Assembly: GCA_947627325.1 (NCBI GenBank)
Contig: CANQVO010000007.1
Coordinates: 48,535-112,534, forward strand
Direction: 5' to 3'
Length of the DNA stretch: 64,000 bases
Source of the DNA: an uncultured Oscillospiraceae bacterium
Lineage (GTDB): Bacteria; Bacillota; Clostridia; Oscillospirales; Oscillospiraceae
The notes under the pieces are model-generated. The model saw only the letters and a program-made list of their open reading frames with translations, made no database searches and was not told the origin of the DNA. Both the position numbers and the translations under genes were made by a program. This document shows positions 24,376 to 33,861 of the stretch, piece by piece; the first letter of the stretch is position 1, and each line of letters starts with the position of its first letter.

Positions 24376-25155
24376 TTAATCTGGAATAAAGCGGGCGCTG
24401 GCGTTGTCCATGATCTCCACGGTGTAGCTCTGGCTGGGGTTGCGGCGGATGCTCTCGTGTTCCAGATAGGCGGGCAGACGGCGGATCCAGTAGGCCATGC
24501 CCCGCTCCAGGGCGGGGGAGATGTGGATCGTGAAGCGGCCGTCCAGGGCGAAGGTCAGCCGGTAGTCCTCCGACAGGTCGATGCGGTCCAGCCGGTCTGC
24601 CAGGCCGTTTTCCTCCAGGGCGGACAGCAGTTCCCGGAGCCACTCCACCCGCTGGCGCTCCTCCTCCCCCGCGGCCAGGTAGGTGCCCACGGCGGGGGCC
24701 AGGGGGGTCACGCCGGTGACCGGGGCGGCGGAGCCGGGGCCGGAGGTCCGCTCCAACAGCTTGCCGTCCTCGTCCAACAGCCACCAGGCCCCCCCGTGCT
24801 CCAGGGCGGCCAGGGCGCGGCTCTCGGTGACGGAGATGACCACGGTGTTGGGCAGCTTGCGCCGCACCGAGACGGAGCGGATATAGGGCAGGCGGCTCTG
24901 GAGCTCCCGGGAGATCCGGGTGCTCCCCAGGGCGAAGAGGTTGTCCCCCGGCCGCACCCCGGCGATGTCTATGATCTCCTCCCGGCTGTAACGGCTGTTG
25001 CCCTGGACCTCGATCTGGCTGACCCGGAAGAAGATCAGGCAGGCCGCCGCCACCGCCGCCACGATGAGGACGGCGGACAGGGCTTTATAGAGGCCGGGGT
25101 GGCGGCCTCGTCTGCGCTTTTTGGAGTTGCGGCGGCGGCGTTGCGGTTGTGCCAT
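24376..25155 (-). CDS. ftsQ: Cell division protein FtsQ/DivIB
   Basis: The 259-residue protein has a very basic cytoplasmic N-terminus (QRRRRNSKKRRRGR), one membrane helix (about residues 25-43) and an extracellular POTRA domain (VSQIEVQGNSRYSREEI) followed by the FtsQ beta domain. It links early and late divisome proteins. Sequence similarity in this family is low, but the architecture and position between murA (10 bases) and ftsZ support the call. Confidence 0.9.
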   Translation of the reverse strand: MAQPQRRRRNSKKRRRGRHPGLYKALSAVLIVAAVAAACLIFFRVSQIEVQGNSRYSREEIIDIAGVRPGDNLFALGSTRISRELQSRLPYIRSVSVRRKLPNTVVISVTESRALAALEHGGAWWLLDEDGKLLERTSGPGSAAPVTGVTPLAPAVGTYLAAGEEERQRVEWLRELLSALEENGLADRLDRIDLSEDYRLTFALDGRFTIHISPALERGMAYWIRRLPAYLEHESIRRNPSQSYTVEIMDNASARFIPD

Positions 25156-25165
25156 AGTCGTTTCC

Positions 25166-26431
25166 CTACTTTTTCTCTAAGATATTCGCCCTGGCGCCCA
25201 GGGCGGTCAGGTCCTCGTCCAGCTTGGCGTAGCCCCGGCGGATGTGGTGGAGCCCGGCGATGGCGCTCTCCCCCTCCGCCCCCAGGGCGGCCACGGCCAG
25301 GGCCGCCCCGCCCCGGAGGTCGTGGGCCTCCACCTGGGCGGCGTGGAGCCGCTCCACCCCCGTCACCACCGCCACCCGCCCCTCGGTGCGGATGTGGGCC
25401 CCCATGCGGATAAGCTCGTCGATGTGGCGGTAGCGGCTGGCGAACATATTCTCCACGAAGACGCTGGTCCCCTGGGCGGTGCACAGCGCGGCCATGAGGG
25501 GGGCCTGGGCGTCGGTGGGAAAGCCGGGGTAGGGGGCGGTATGTACCCGGGCCACGGCCTGAAGGGGGCGGCCTGGGTCCCGGCGCATCCGCACCCCGTC
25601 CGGGCCGCTTCGCACATCGCACCCGCTCTGGGCCAGCAGGGCGGTGACGGTGGAGAGGTGGCGGGGGTCCACGCCGGTGAGCTCCACCTCGCCCCCCGCG
25701 GCGGCACAGCCGCACAGGTAGGTGGCGCAGACGATGCGGTCCCCCATGACGGCGATCTCCCCGCCGTGGAGGGCCTGCCCCCCCTGGATGACCACGGTGG
25801 AGGTGCCCGCCCCCCGGACCTGGGCCCCCATGGAGCGCAGGAAGGTCTGGAGCTCCACGATCTCCGGCTCCTGGGCCGCCCCCCGGATCACCGTGACCCC
25901 CGGGGCGGCCACGGCGGCCAGCATGGCGTTCTCGGTGGCCCCCACGCTGGGCAGGGGCAGGTGGATATCCCCCTGGCGCAGGGTCCGCGCCCTGCACCGC
26001 AGGCCCTCCGCCCCCTCCTGGATGTCCGCCCCCAGGGTCCGCAGGGCGTCCAGGTGGAGGTCGATGGGCCGGGGGCCCAGCTCACAGCCGCCGGGATAGC
26101 TCATGACGGCCTGGCCCAGGCGGCCCAGGATGGGCCCCAGAAAGATCACCGACGAGCGCATGGCCCGCATGAGGGCGTCGGGGATGGCGCAGGCGGTCAG
26201 GGAGGTGGCGTCCACCCAGACCGCGTCCCCATCCCAGCCCGTCTCACAGCCCAAATGCTCCAGAATGGCCAGGGACGCGTCCACATCGGTGAGCCGGGGA
26301 CAGTTCTTCAGCACGCTGACCCCCCGGCCCAGCAGGGTGGCGGCCAGCAGGGGCAGCACGCTGTTTTTCGCCCCTTGTATCTTCACCGAGCCCGAGAGGG
26401 GGCGGCCCCCCTCGATGCACAGAAGCTCCAT
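25166..26431 (-). CDS. murA: UDP-N-acetylglucosamine 1-carboxyvinyltransferase MurA
   Basis: MurA transfers enolpyruvate from PEP to UDP-GlcNAc, the first committed peptidoglycan step and the target of fosfomycin. The 421-residue sequence has the N-terminal KIQGAKNSVLPLLAATLL with the catalytic Lys and the loop PGGCELGPRPIDLHL with the active-site Cys, so it should be fosfomycin-sensitive in principle. It lies between murG (66-base gap) and ftsQ. A second MurA is common in Firmicutes but is not in this window. Confidence 0.95.
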   Translation of the reverse strand: MELLCIEGGRPLSGSVKIQGAKNSVLPLLAATLLGRGVSVLKNCPRLTDVDASLAILEHLGCETGWDGDAVWVDATSLTACAIPDALMRAMRSSVIFLGPILGRLGQAVMSYPGGCELGPRPIDLHLDALRTLGADIQEGAEGLRCRARTLRQGDIHLPLPSVGATENAMLAAVAAPGVTVIRGAAQEPEIVELQTFLRSMGAQVRGAGTSTVVIQGGQALHGGEIAVMGDRIVCATYLCGCAAAGGEVELTGVDPRHLSTVTALLAQSGCDVRSGPDGVRMRRDPGRPLQAVARVHTAPYPGFPTDAQAPLMAALCTAQGTSVFVENMFASRYRHIDELIRMGAHIRTEGRVAVVTGVERLHAAQVEAHDLRGGAALAVAALGAEGESAIAGLHHIRRGYAKLDEDLTALGARANILEKK

Positions 26432-26497
26432 GGTGGATCCCTCCCTTTTTCATAGGCCATCCTATGCCAGGGAGGGATTTCACGCCACTTCGGGCGG

Positions 26498-27622
26498 TCA
26501 CAGCAGGTCCATCAGCGTCTGGTAGATGCGCTCGTGGGCGTCGGCGGGGGCCAGGGCGGCGATGGCGGCGCCCATCTCCCGGCGGCGCGGAGGGTCGGCC
26601 AGGAGGGCGGTGACGGTGTCGAACAGGCCCTGGGGGGTACATCGGGCCTCCGGCAACAGGACCGCCCCGCCCTTCTCCGCGGCGGCCTGGGCGTTTTTGG
26701 TCTGGTGGTCGCCGGTGACATTGGGAGAGGGGATGAGCACCGCGGGCTTGCCCAGGGCGGAGAGCTCGCTGAGGGTGGAGGCCCCCGCCCGACAGAGGAC
26801 CAGGTCCGCCGCGGCCATCACCAGGGGCATATCATAGAGGTAGGGCCGCACCTCCAGCTCCGGGTGGGCGGACAGGTGGATATCCTGGCGCTCCAGGCCC
26901 TCCAGCACGTCGTCAAAGTACCGCTCCCCCGAGCCGTGGATGACCCGGAAGGGACAGCCCGCCTGGATACACAGGGCCAGGAAGTCCACCATCTGCCGGT
27001 TCATCACCTCCGCCCCCAGGGAGCCCCAGCTGGCCAGCACCAGGGGCTTATCGTCGGAAAAGCCCAGCTGAGCCCGGGCCTCCTGGCGGGTGTGGGCGAA
27101 AAAGTCGGGGCGGACGGGGGTGCCGGTGACGACCACCCGCTCCGGGTGGGGGTAGTGGGACAGGTCGCCGGGCAGGCCCAGCATCACCCGGTCCACGTAC
27201 TTGGCCAGCCGCCGGGTGGTGAGGCCGGGGACGGCGTTGGACTCGTGGATGGCGGTGGGGATCCCCCGCCGGGCGGCCTGCCGGGTGACGGGGTAGGAGG
27301 CGTACCCCCCGGTGCCCACCACCAGGTCGGGCTGGAAGTCGTCCAGGATCCGGTCCGCCTGGACCCGGGACCGGGCCACGTCCGCCAAAGCCTTGGCGTT
27401 GTGGCGGAGCCCCTCCCAGTTCAGCTTGCGGTAGAAGGAACTGACCTCCACCCGCTCCAGGGGAAAGCCCTCCTTGGGCACCAGGCGGGACTCCATGGAC
27501 TCCCCCGCCGCCCCCACAAAGAGGATCTGGCTGTCCGGCCGGCGGGTCTGGAACAGGCGGGCCAGGGCCAGGGCGGGGCTGATGTGGCCGGCGGTGCCGC
27601 CGCAGGTAAAGATGATCTTCAT
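26498..27622 (-). CDS. murG: Lipid II synthase MurG
   Basis: MurG adds GlcNAc to lipid I on the inner membrane face, making lipid II. The 374-residue GT-B enzyme shows the N-terminal loop TCGGTAGHISPALALA, the second Gly-rich region (LASWGSLGAEVMNRQM) and the C-terminal nucleotide site (ADLVLCRAGASTLSELSALG). It lies 11 bases after ftsW and precedes murA. Confidence 0.95.
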   Translation of the reverse strand: MKIIFTCGGTAGHISPALALARLFQTRRPDSQILFVGAAGESMESRLVPKEGFPLERVEVSSFYRKLNWEGLRHNAKALADVARSRVQADRILDDFQPDLVVGTGGYASYPVTRQAARRGIPTAIHESNAVPGLTTRRLAKYVDRVMLGLPGDLSHYPHPERVVVTGTPVRPDFFAHTRQEARAQLGFSDDKPLVLASWGSLGAEVMNRQMVDFLALCIQAGCPFRVIHGSGERYFDDVLEGLERQDIHLSAHPELEVRPYLYDMPLVMAAADLVLCRAGASTLSELSALGKPAVLIPSPNVTGDHQTKNAQAAAEKGGAVLLPEARCTPQGLFDTVTALLADPPRRREMGAAIAALAPADAHERIYQTLMDLL

Positions 27623-27633
27623 ACGCCCCTCCC

Positions 27634-28836
27634 CTAGCCCAGCCTGGGCGCTTCGATCTGCCGGGACACGCTCAGGACGATGCCCATCTCCCCCAGCTGG
27701 ATCATCAATGCCGTGCCGCCGTAGCTGAAGAAGGGCAGGGAGATGCCGGTGGGGGGGATGAAGTTGGTCACCACGCCGATGTTCAAAAAGACCTGGACGG
27801 CGGTGAGGGTGATGATGCCCACGATGAGGAGGGCGCCGAACTTATCCCGGGCGTGGAGGGCCAGCCAGTAGCCCCGGAGGATGAGCAGGACGAACAGGAT
27901 GATGACCACCACCGCGCCGATGAAGCCCATCTCCTCGCACCAGATGGAGAAGATGAAGTCGTTGTGCTCCTCGGGCAGGTAGAGGAACTTCTGCATACTC
28001 TTGCCAAAGCCCTTGCCCAGCAGGCCCCCCGAGCCGATGGCGTAGAGGGACTGGATGGTCTGCCAGCCGGCGTCCCGGGGGTCGGACCAGGGGTCCCGCC
28101 AGGTGGCCAGGCGGCTTGCCATGTAGTTGGTGTGGTTCATGATGAACCAGAGCCCGGGGACCAGCACCGCGCCCCCGGCGGCGAACCAGCCCCAGTGGAT
28201 CCCCCCGGCGAAGAGCACCGCCGCGCCCCCGGCCAGGATGAGGATGGTCCCCGACATATGGGGCTCCCACAGCAACAGCGCCGCCATCAAAAGCAAAATG
28301 CCCATGTAGGGCAACAGCTCCATAAAGCCGATGCGCTCCAGGAAGTTCAGCACCCGCCCCAGGCCCATCTTGGGGTTCCACTTCCGCTTCTTCTCCGGGT
28401 CCCGGGCGGCCAGCTTGGCGGAGAAGTAGACGATGACCCCCACCTTGGCGATCTCCGAGGGCTGGAACCGCACCCCCAGGATGCGGATCCAGCGGTTGGC
28501 GCCCTTGGCGGTGACGCCGATGCCGGGGACCTTGACCATCAGAAGCAGGATAAAGGAGCCGATCAGGCCCCACTTAGCCAGGCGGCGCAGGATCTGATAG
28601 TCCAGCCGGGAGGCCAGCCACATGATCAAAACGCCGCCGATGGCCATACGCAACTGACTGCGAAAGTACATGGAGGGGTCGCCGTTTTCGTAGTAGGCCG
28701 AGCCAAAGGAGGCGGAGAAGACGGTGATGAGGCCGATGCCGGTGAGCAGCAGCACCAGCATCAGGAAGGGCAGGTCCACCGGGCCCCGGGCCAGCTGCTG
28801 GCGGTAGGTCCTGTCGCGAAAGCGGGTCTTTGCCAT
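27634..28836 (-). CDS. ftsW: Peptidoglycan glycosyltransferase FtsW
   Basis: This SEDS-family polymerase extends septal glycan strands together with a class B PBP. The 400-residue polytopic protein has about ten membrane helices, the GANRWIRILGVRFQPSEIAK block, a periplasmic loop with DPWSDPRDAGWQTIQSLYAIG and SGGLLGKGFGKS, and the C-terminal PPTGISLPFFSYGGTA. It sits between mraY and murG. SpoVE, a close sporulation paralogue, cannot be excluded from sequence alone, but position favours FtsW. Confidence 0.92.
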   Translation of the reverse strand: MAKTRFRDRTYRQQLARGPVDLPFLMLVLLLTGIGLITVFSASFGSAYYENGDPSMYFRSQLRMAIGGVLIMWLASRLDYQILRRLAKWGLIGSFILLLMVKVPGIGVTAKGANRWIRILGVRFQPSEIAKVGVIVYFSAKLAARDPEKKRKWNPKMGLGRVLNFLERIGFMELLPYMGILLLMAALLLWEPHMSGTILILAGGAAVLFAGGIHWGWFAAGGAVLVPGLWFIMNHTNYMASRLATWRDPWSDPRDAGWQTIQSLYAIGSGGLLGKGFGKSMQKFLYLPEEHNDFIFSIWCEEMGFIGAVVVIILFVLLILRGYWLALHARDKFGALLIVGIITLTAVQVFLNIGVVTNFIPPTGISLPFFSYGGTALMIQLGEMGIVLSVSRQIEAPRLG

Positions 28837-28873
28837 CTGATCTCTCTCCTTTCTCGGTCAGGGGACCGGGGGT

Positions 28874-29866
28874 CTAGCGCAGGAGGTTGGTAAAGCCCCA
28901 GTAGCCCAGGGCACAGCCCGCGCAGGATACCAGGGTGAACACGGCCACCACCTTGTTCTCGCTCCAGCCCTTCTTTTCAAAGTGGTGGTGCAGAGGGGCC
29001 ATGAGGAAGATCCGCTTGCCGTGGGTGGCCTTGAAGTAGGCCACCTGGATGATGTCGGACAGGGTCTCGGCGATGTAGACGATCCCCACAAAGATCAGCA
29101 GGAGGGGCAGGTCCAGCGCGAAGGCCAGGCCGCACACCGCGCCGCCCAAAAACAGCGAGCCTGTGTCCCCCATAAAGACCTTGGCGGGGTGGTGGTTATA
29201 GAGGAAAAAGCCCACCAGACAGCCCAGCAGACAGGCGGCGAAGGCGCCGTAGCCCCGCTTGTTGTCCGTCTGGGCGGCCAGGACGGCGAAGGTGAGCAGA
29301 ACGGGCATGGTCACGCAACTGGCCAGGCCGTCCACCCCGTCGGTGAGGTTGACGGCGTTTACCGTCCCCACCATCACAAAGGCGGCGAAGACCAGGTAGA
29401 CCGTCTGGGGCAGGTGGAGCTTGGTCCCCAGGAAGGGGATGGCCAGGTCGGGGCTCAGGTGGCCCAGGTTCCGAAGCACGATGGTGAACAAAATGGCCGC
29501 GGAGAGCTGCAGGAGGAACTTGGCCGGGGCGGAGAGGCCGGTGTTCTCGTGGTGGCGCAGCTTGGCGAAGTCGTCCACAAAGCCGATGACCCCGAACACC
29601 GCGGCGAAGGCGAAGACCACCATGGCCGCCCAGTCCTTTTGCCACAGGCCCCAGCCCAGGCTGACGGCCAGGGCCGCGGCGATGAACATCACGCCCCCCA
29701 TGGTGGGGGTGCCCTGCTTGCCCATGTGCCAGACCGGGCCGTCGGTCTTGATGGCCTGGCCCACCTTGGCCCGGCGCAGGGCGGGCAGGACGATGAGCCC
29801 CAGCAGGGCGGTCAGGACCAGGCCGGCCCCGGCGCAGATCAGCAGTTGTCTTGTGACCTCTCCCAC
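28874..29866 (-). CDS. mraY: Phospho-N-acetylmuramoyl-pentapeptide transferase MraY
   Basis: MraY attaches the UDP-MurNAc-pentapeptide to undecaprenyl phosphate, forming lipid I. The 330-residue polytopic protein has KTDGPVWHMGKQGTPTMGG, the FVDDFAK aspartates, NAVNLTDGVDGLA, FMGDTGSLFLGG and the C-terminal APLHHHFEKKGW. It starts with GTG at 29866, 15 bases after murE, preceded by a GGGGAAGAG purine-rich site. murD, usually next, is missing; ftsW follows. Confidence 0.95.
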   Translation of the reverse strand: MGEVTRQLLICAGAGLVLTALLGLIVLPALRRAKVGQAIKTDGPVWHMGKQGTPTMGGVMFIAAALAVSLGWGLWQKDWAAMVVFAFAAVFGVIGFVDDFAKLRHHENTGLSAPAKFLLQLSAAILFTIVLRNLGHLSPDLAIPFLGTKLHLPQTVYLVFAAFVMVGTVNAVNLTDGVDGLASCVTMPVLLTFAVLAAQTDNKRGYGAFAACLLGCLVGFFLYNHHPAKVFMGDTGSLFLGGAVCGLAFALDLPLLLIFVGIVYIAETLSDIIQVAYFKATHGKRIFLMAPLHHHFEKKGWSENKVVAVFTLVSCAGCALGYWGFTNLLR

Positions 29867-29881
29867 GTCTCTCTTCCCCTT

Positions 29882-31309
29882 TTATCCTTGATTTTGAAAG
29901 TAGTCCGCCACGATCTCCCGCTCGTCCAGGTGGCGCTGGACGCCGTTTATCTCCTGATACGTCTCGTGCCCCTTCCCCGCCAGGAGGACGGTGTCCCCCG
30001 CCTCCGCCATGGAGAGGGCCAGGGCGATGGCCCGGGCCCGGTCCGGCTCCACCGCCGCCGGGGCCTCCCCCTCCCGAAAGCCGGCGAGGATGTCGCCGAT
30101 GATGGCCATGGGGTCCTCGGTGCGGGGGTTGTCCGAGGTGACCACCGCCGCGTCGGCCAGCCGCTGGGCGATCTGGCCCATGATGGGCCGCTTCCCCTGG
30201 TCCCGATCCCCGCCACAGCCGAAGACGCAGATCACCCGGCCTGGGGTAAAATCCCGGACGGTGAGCAGGACGTTCTCCAGGGCGTCGGGGGTGTGGGCGT
30301 AGTCGATGAGGACGGTGTAGTCGGTGGGGGTGGGGACCACCTCCACCCGGCCCTTCACCCCCTGGACATGGGCCAGGGCGGCGGCGCAGGGCTCCAGGGG
30401 CAGGCCCAGGGCCAGACAGCAGGCCAGCGCGCCCAGGGCGTTGTAGACGGAAAAGCCGCCGGGGATGGGCAGGGAGACCCGGGCCAGGGCGTCCCGGCTC
30501 AAAGCCTCGAACTCCACCCGCCGGGGCAGGAGGCGCAGGTTTTTGGCGGTGAGGTCGGCCTGGGGCTTGTTCTCGGAGTAGGTGAACATGGGGCAGAGGC
30601 CCAGGCCGGCGTAGTACCGCCCCGCCTCGTCGTCCAGGTTGACCACCCCCACCCGGCACTGGGAGAACAGCAGGGCCTTGGCGTCCCGGTACTCCTCCAT
30701 GGTCTTGTGGAAGTCCAGGTGGTCCTGGGTCAGGTTGGTGAACACCCCCGCCTGAAAGGTCAGGCCGTGCACCCGCCGCAGGGTCAGGGCGTGGGAGGAG
30801 ACCTCCATGACCACATAGGTACACCCCGCGTCACACATCCGGCGCAGGAGCTCCTGGAGCTCGTAGGACTCCGGGGTGGTGCGGTGGGCGGGGAGGACCT
30901 CACGGCCGATCAGGTTCTGGTTGGTGCCCACCAGCCCCACCTTGGCCCCCGTCACCCGCTCCAGCATCTCCTTGAGCAGGTAGGTGGTGGTGGTCTTGCC
31001 GTTGGTGCCGGTGACGGCGATGAGGGTCATCCGGTCCCCCGGGTGGCCGAACCAGGCGGCGCTGGCCTGGGCCAGGGCCTTCCTGGGGTCCTCTACGAAG
31101 ATACAGCGGGGATCCTGGCTCTCCCCCTGGGCGCAGACCACGGCCGCCGCCCCCTGGGCCAGGGCCTGGTCGATGTACCGCGCGCCGTCGTCCCGCGCGC
31201 CAGGGAGGGCGAAGAAAAGGGCGCCTTTCTCCATGCGGCGGGTGTCCCAGGCGATGGATGTGATGTCCAGCTCTCTCTCTCGGGTGTGGATGAGCTGTTC
31301 CAGCCGCAT
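29882..31309 (-). CDS. murE: UDP-MurNAc-L-Ala-D-Glu:meso-diaminopimelate ligase MurE
   Basis: MurE adds the third residue of the peptidoglycan stem peptide with ATP. The 475-residue enzyme has the P-loop VTGTNGKTTTTYLL, the carbamylated-Lys region (LDFHKTMEEYRDAKALLF) and the motif DNPR, which is typical of meso-diaminopimelate rather than lysine enzymes. This predicts DAP-type peptidoglycan. It lies 29 bases after the PBP gene. murF does not follow; mraY does. Confidence 0.94.
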   Translation of the reverse strand: MRLEQLIHTRERELDITSIAWDTRRMEKGALFFALPGARDDGARYIDQALAQGAAAVVCAQGESQDPRCIFVEDPRKALAQASAAWFGHPGDRMTLIAVTGTNGKTTTTYLLKEMLERVTGAKVGLVGTNQNLIGREVLPAHRTTPESYELQELLRRMCDAGCTYVVMEVSSHALTLRRVHGLTFQAGVFTNLTQDHLDFHKTMEEYRDAKALLFSQCRVGVVNLDDEAGRYYAGLGLCPMFTYSENKPQADLTAKNLRLLPRRVEFEALSRDALARVSLPIPGGFSVYNALGALACCLALGLPLEPCAAALAHVQGVKGRVEVVPTPTDYTVLIDYAHTPDALENVLLTVRDFTPGRVICVFGCGGDRDQGKRPIMGQIAQRLADAAVVTSDNPRTEDPMAIIGDILAGFREGEAPAAVEPDRARAIALALSMAEAGDTVLLAGKGHETYQEINGVQRHLDEREIVADYFQNQG

Positions 31310-31338
31310 CGTTTGACCTCCTTGTCAGGTTTGCCCGG

Positions 31339-33738
31339 TCACTCCGGCCGGTAGTCGGTGATGTTCTCCACAAAGGTCACGTCCACCACCGTCCCCGGGT
31401 CCACCATGGCCCCCGCGGGGATGGACTGGGTGGCGCAGAGGGTGCCGGAGGTGAAGTACTGGGCCGAGCCGGAGCCCCGCATATAGAGGTTGACCGCGGC
31501 CAGGGCCTGCTTGGTCTGGTCGGGGGTCTTTCCGGCCAGGTCGGGGACCTCCACGGGGTCTGTGGGCGCGCGCTCGCCCATGTAGATCAGCACCTCGCTC
31601 CCCGCGGGCAGGACCGCCCCGGCGGCGGGGATCTGGCCGGTGACGGCGGCGCCGTCGCCGATCTTGCGGTAGGTGTAGCCCAGGCGCTTGCACTCGCTGG
31701 CGGCGGTGGCCTCGTCATAGCCCACCAGGGAGGGCACGGTGCTGTCCGCGCCGGAGAGTTCGGCGGCGGAGTACTGCTTCTCCACGCCCATGTAGTCTAA
31801 GATCTGCCGGAGCAGAGGGCCGGCCATGGGGGCGGCCATGTTGCCGCCGGAGATATAGGTGCCCGAGGCGGTCCAGGAGCTGCCGGGGTAGGAGGGCTTG
31901 GGGGTGTCGTAGGCCAGCAGGATGACCACCTTGGGGTCGTTGGCCGGGGCCACGCCCAGGAAGGAGACGATGTAATCGTCCTCGTTCTGGTCCGCGCCGA
32001 TCTTCTCCGACGTGCCCGTTTTGCCGCCGATGCGGTAGCCGGGCTGGTAGGCGTTCTTGCCCGTGCCCTTGGGCGCGCCCACCACCTGCTCCAACAGCTC
32101 CCGCACGGTGGCGGAGGTCTGCTCGGAGATCACCTGGCGCACCTCGGTGACGGGGACGGTGTCCACCACGTTGCCCTCGGCGTCGGTGGTGTAGTCCAGC
32201 ACGTGGGGCACCATCAGGTGCCCGCCGTTGACCACGGAGCAGGCGGCGGTGATGAGCTGGATGGGGGTGATGCGGAAGGTCTGGCCGAAGGAGGCGGTGG
32301 CCAGGGAGGCCGCGCCCTCGGCGCTCTCAAAGAAGTCCCGGTCCCAGACCCGGCCCTTGTTCTCGCCGTTGAGGTCCACGCCGGTGTAGGACAAAAAGCC
32401 GAAGTCCTCCATGTAGTCGTAGAACTTCTCCGCCCCCAGCCGCTGGCCGATCTCGATAAAGGCGGGGTTGCAGGAGTTCTGCACCGCCATGGTCAGGTCC
32501 TGGGCCCCGTGGCCCTCCCGCTTGGAGCAGTGGATGGTAAAGCCCGCCACCTGCTTGGACCCGGAGCAGTAGAACTGGGTATTCAGGTCCACCACCCCCT
32601 CCTCCAGAGCGGCGGCCACCACCATGGACTTGAAGGTGGAGCCGGGCTCGTAGGTGTCGTTGACGCAGCGGTTGGTCCACTGGGCCCACTGGGCCTTGCT
32701 CAGCTCCCCCTTATAAGTCTCCTCGTCCACGGCGGGGTCGGCCTTCATCTCCTCCAGCCGGAACGCCTCGTCGGGGTCGAAGATCTCAAAGGGGCTGTTC
32801 AGGTCGTAGCCCCCGTTGGAGGCCATCGCCAGGATGGCGGCGGTGTTGGGGTCCATGACGATGCAGAAGCCGCCGTTTTGCACGTCGTACTTCTCGATGC
32901 CCTCCTCCAGGGCCTTCTCCGCGAAGCCCTGGATGGTGGCGTTGATGGTCAGGTGGTGGTCCCGGCCGTCCTGGGCGTCGATGTAGTTTTCATACTGGGA
33001 CAGCATCTCGGTGCCCCAGCCGTTTTTGGCGGTGAGCACCCGGCCGGAGACCCCGGACAGCGCCTCGTCGTAGACGTACTCCGTGCCGTAGAGCCCCTGG
33101 TTTTCCGAGCCGGTGAAGCCGATGACGGTGGAGGCCAGGGAGGCGTAGGGGTAGTAGCGCTTGCTGTCCGGCTCCAGGTAGACCCCGTTGCCCAGCTTGT
33201 TGTCCGCGATAAAGGCCCGCACCCGCTCGCTCATGTCGTTTTCCATCTTGCGGTACAGGACCTCATACTGGGAGTTGGTCCTGCCCATGCGCTCGATGAT
33301 CTTCTCCGCGTCCAGGCCGGTGATCTGGCTCAGGCCCTGGGCCACGAAGGCCTGGTTCAGGTTGGGGTTGGCCTTCTTCCCCGCGGCGATCTTCTCGTCG
33401 TTTTCCTCGATGGCGGCGTTCAGGTCCTTGGGGGAGAGGATGAGGTTCTGCACCGTGGCGGACATGGCCAGGATGTTGCCCTCGCTGTCGTAGATGGTGC
33501 CCCGGTCGGCGCTGACGGACAGGTCCCGGGTCTGCTGGTCGGCGGCCTTCTCCTGAAGCTCCTCGTGCTGGACGATCTGAAGCTGGTAGAGCCGGCCCAC
33601 CAGGGGGACAAAGGCCACCGCGCCGAAGAGCACCATCAACAACACGGTGCGCCAGAAGACCCGGCGCTTGTTGTGCCGGTCGTCCACCCGCTCCTGGGCT
33701 TTGGACTTCCCGTCTCGGTCCTCCCGCTCCCGCGCCAT
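31339..33738 (-). CDS. spoVD: Class B penicillin-binding protein, SpoVD/FtsI type with PASTA domains
   Basis: The 799-residue transpeptidase has a basic cytoplasmic tail, one membrane helix, the dimerisation domain, and the catalytic motifs STFK (near residue 367), SCN (near 421) and KTGT (near 573). Two PASTA repeats follow at the C-terminus (SLVGYDEATAASECKRLGY and VPDLAGKTPDQTKQALAAV). Such proteins cross-link septal or spore-cortex peptidoglycan with FtsW/SpoVE and are beta-lactam targets. ATG 33738 follows GGGGG by 8 bases and is preferred over a GTG at 33747. Whether it serves vegetative division (FtsI) or sporulation (SpoVD) cannot be decided here. Confidence 0.9.
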   Translation of the reverse strand: MAREREDRDGKSKAQERVDDRHNKRRVFWRTVLLMVLFGAVAFVPLVGRLYQLQIVQHEELQEKAADQQTRDLSVSADRGTIYDSEGNILAMSATVQNLILSPKDLNAAIEENDEKIAAGKKANPNLNQAFVAQGLSQITGLDAEKIIERMGRTNSQYEVLYRKMENDMSERVRAFIADNKLGNGVYLEPDSKRYYPYASLASTVIGFTGSENQGLYGTEYVYDEALSGVSGRVLTAKNGWGTEMLSQYENYIDAQDGRDHHLTINATIQGFAEKALEEGIEKYDVQNGGFCIVMDPNTAAILAMASNGGYDLNSPFEIFDPDEAFRLEEMKADPAVDEETYKGELSKAQWAQWTNRCVNDTYEPGSTFKSMVVAAALEEGVVDLNTQFYCSGSKQVAGFTIHCSKREGHGAQDLTMAVQNSCNPAFIEIGQRLGAEKFYDYMEDFGFLSYTGVDLNGENKGRVWDRDFFESAEGAASLATASFGQTFRITPIQLITAACSVVNGGHLMVPHVLDYTTDAEGNVVDTVPVTEVRQVISEQTSATVRELLEQVVGAPKGTGKNAYQPGYRIGGKTGTSEKIGADQNEDDYIVSFLGVAPANDPKVVILLAYDTPKPSYPGSSWTASGTYISGGNMAAPMAGPLLRQILDYMGVEKQYSAAELSGADSTVPSLVGYDEATAASECKRLGYTYRKIGDGAAVTGQIPAAGAVLPAGSEVLIYMGERAPTDPVEVPDLAGKTPDQTKQALAAVNLYMRGSGSAQYFTSGTLCATQSIPAGAMVDPGTVVDVTFVENITDYRPE

Positions 33739-33861
33739 GGCGCGCACCCCCTTTCCAAAGGAAGGAGACGTAAGAAACCAGTATTCTCACGCCTCCCTGT
33801 TCCGTTCTCTATATCTCCCGCGCCGGCCCAGCGGCCCGGTCACGGTGATCTTATGCCCCAA

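Noticed and set aside
28982..31354. 790-codon plus-strand frame opposite mraY and murE
   Set aside because: Shadow of two certain genes, His/Gly/Val-rich with no recognisable domain.
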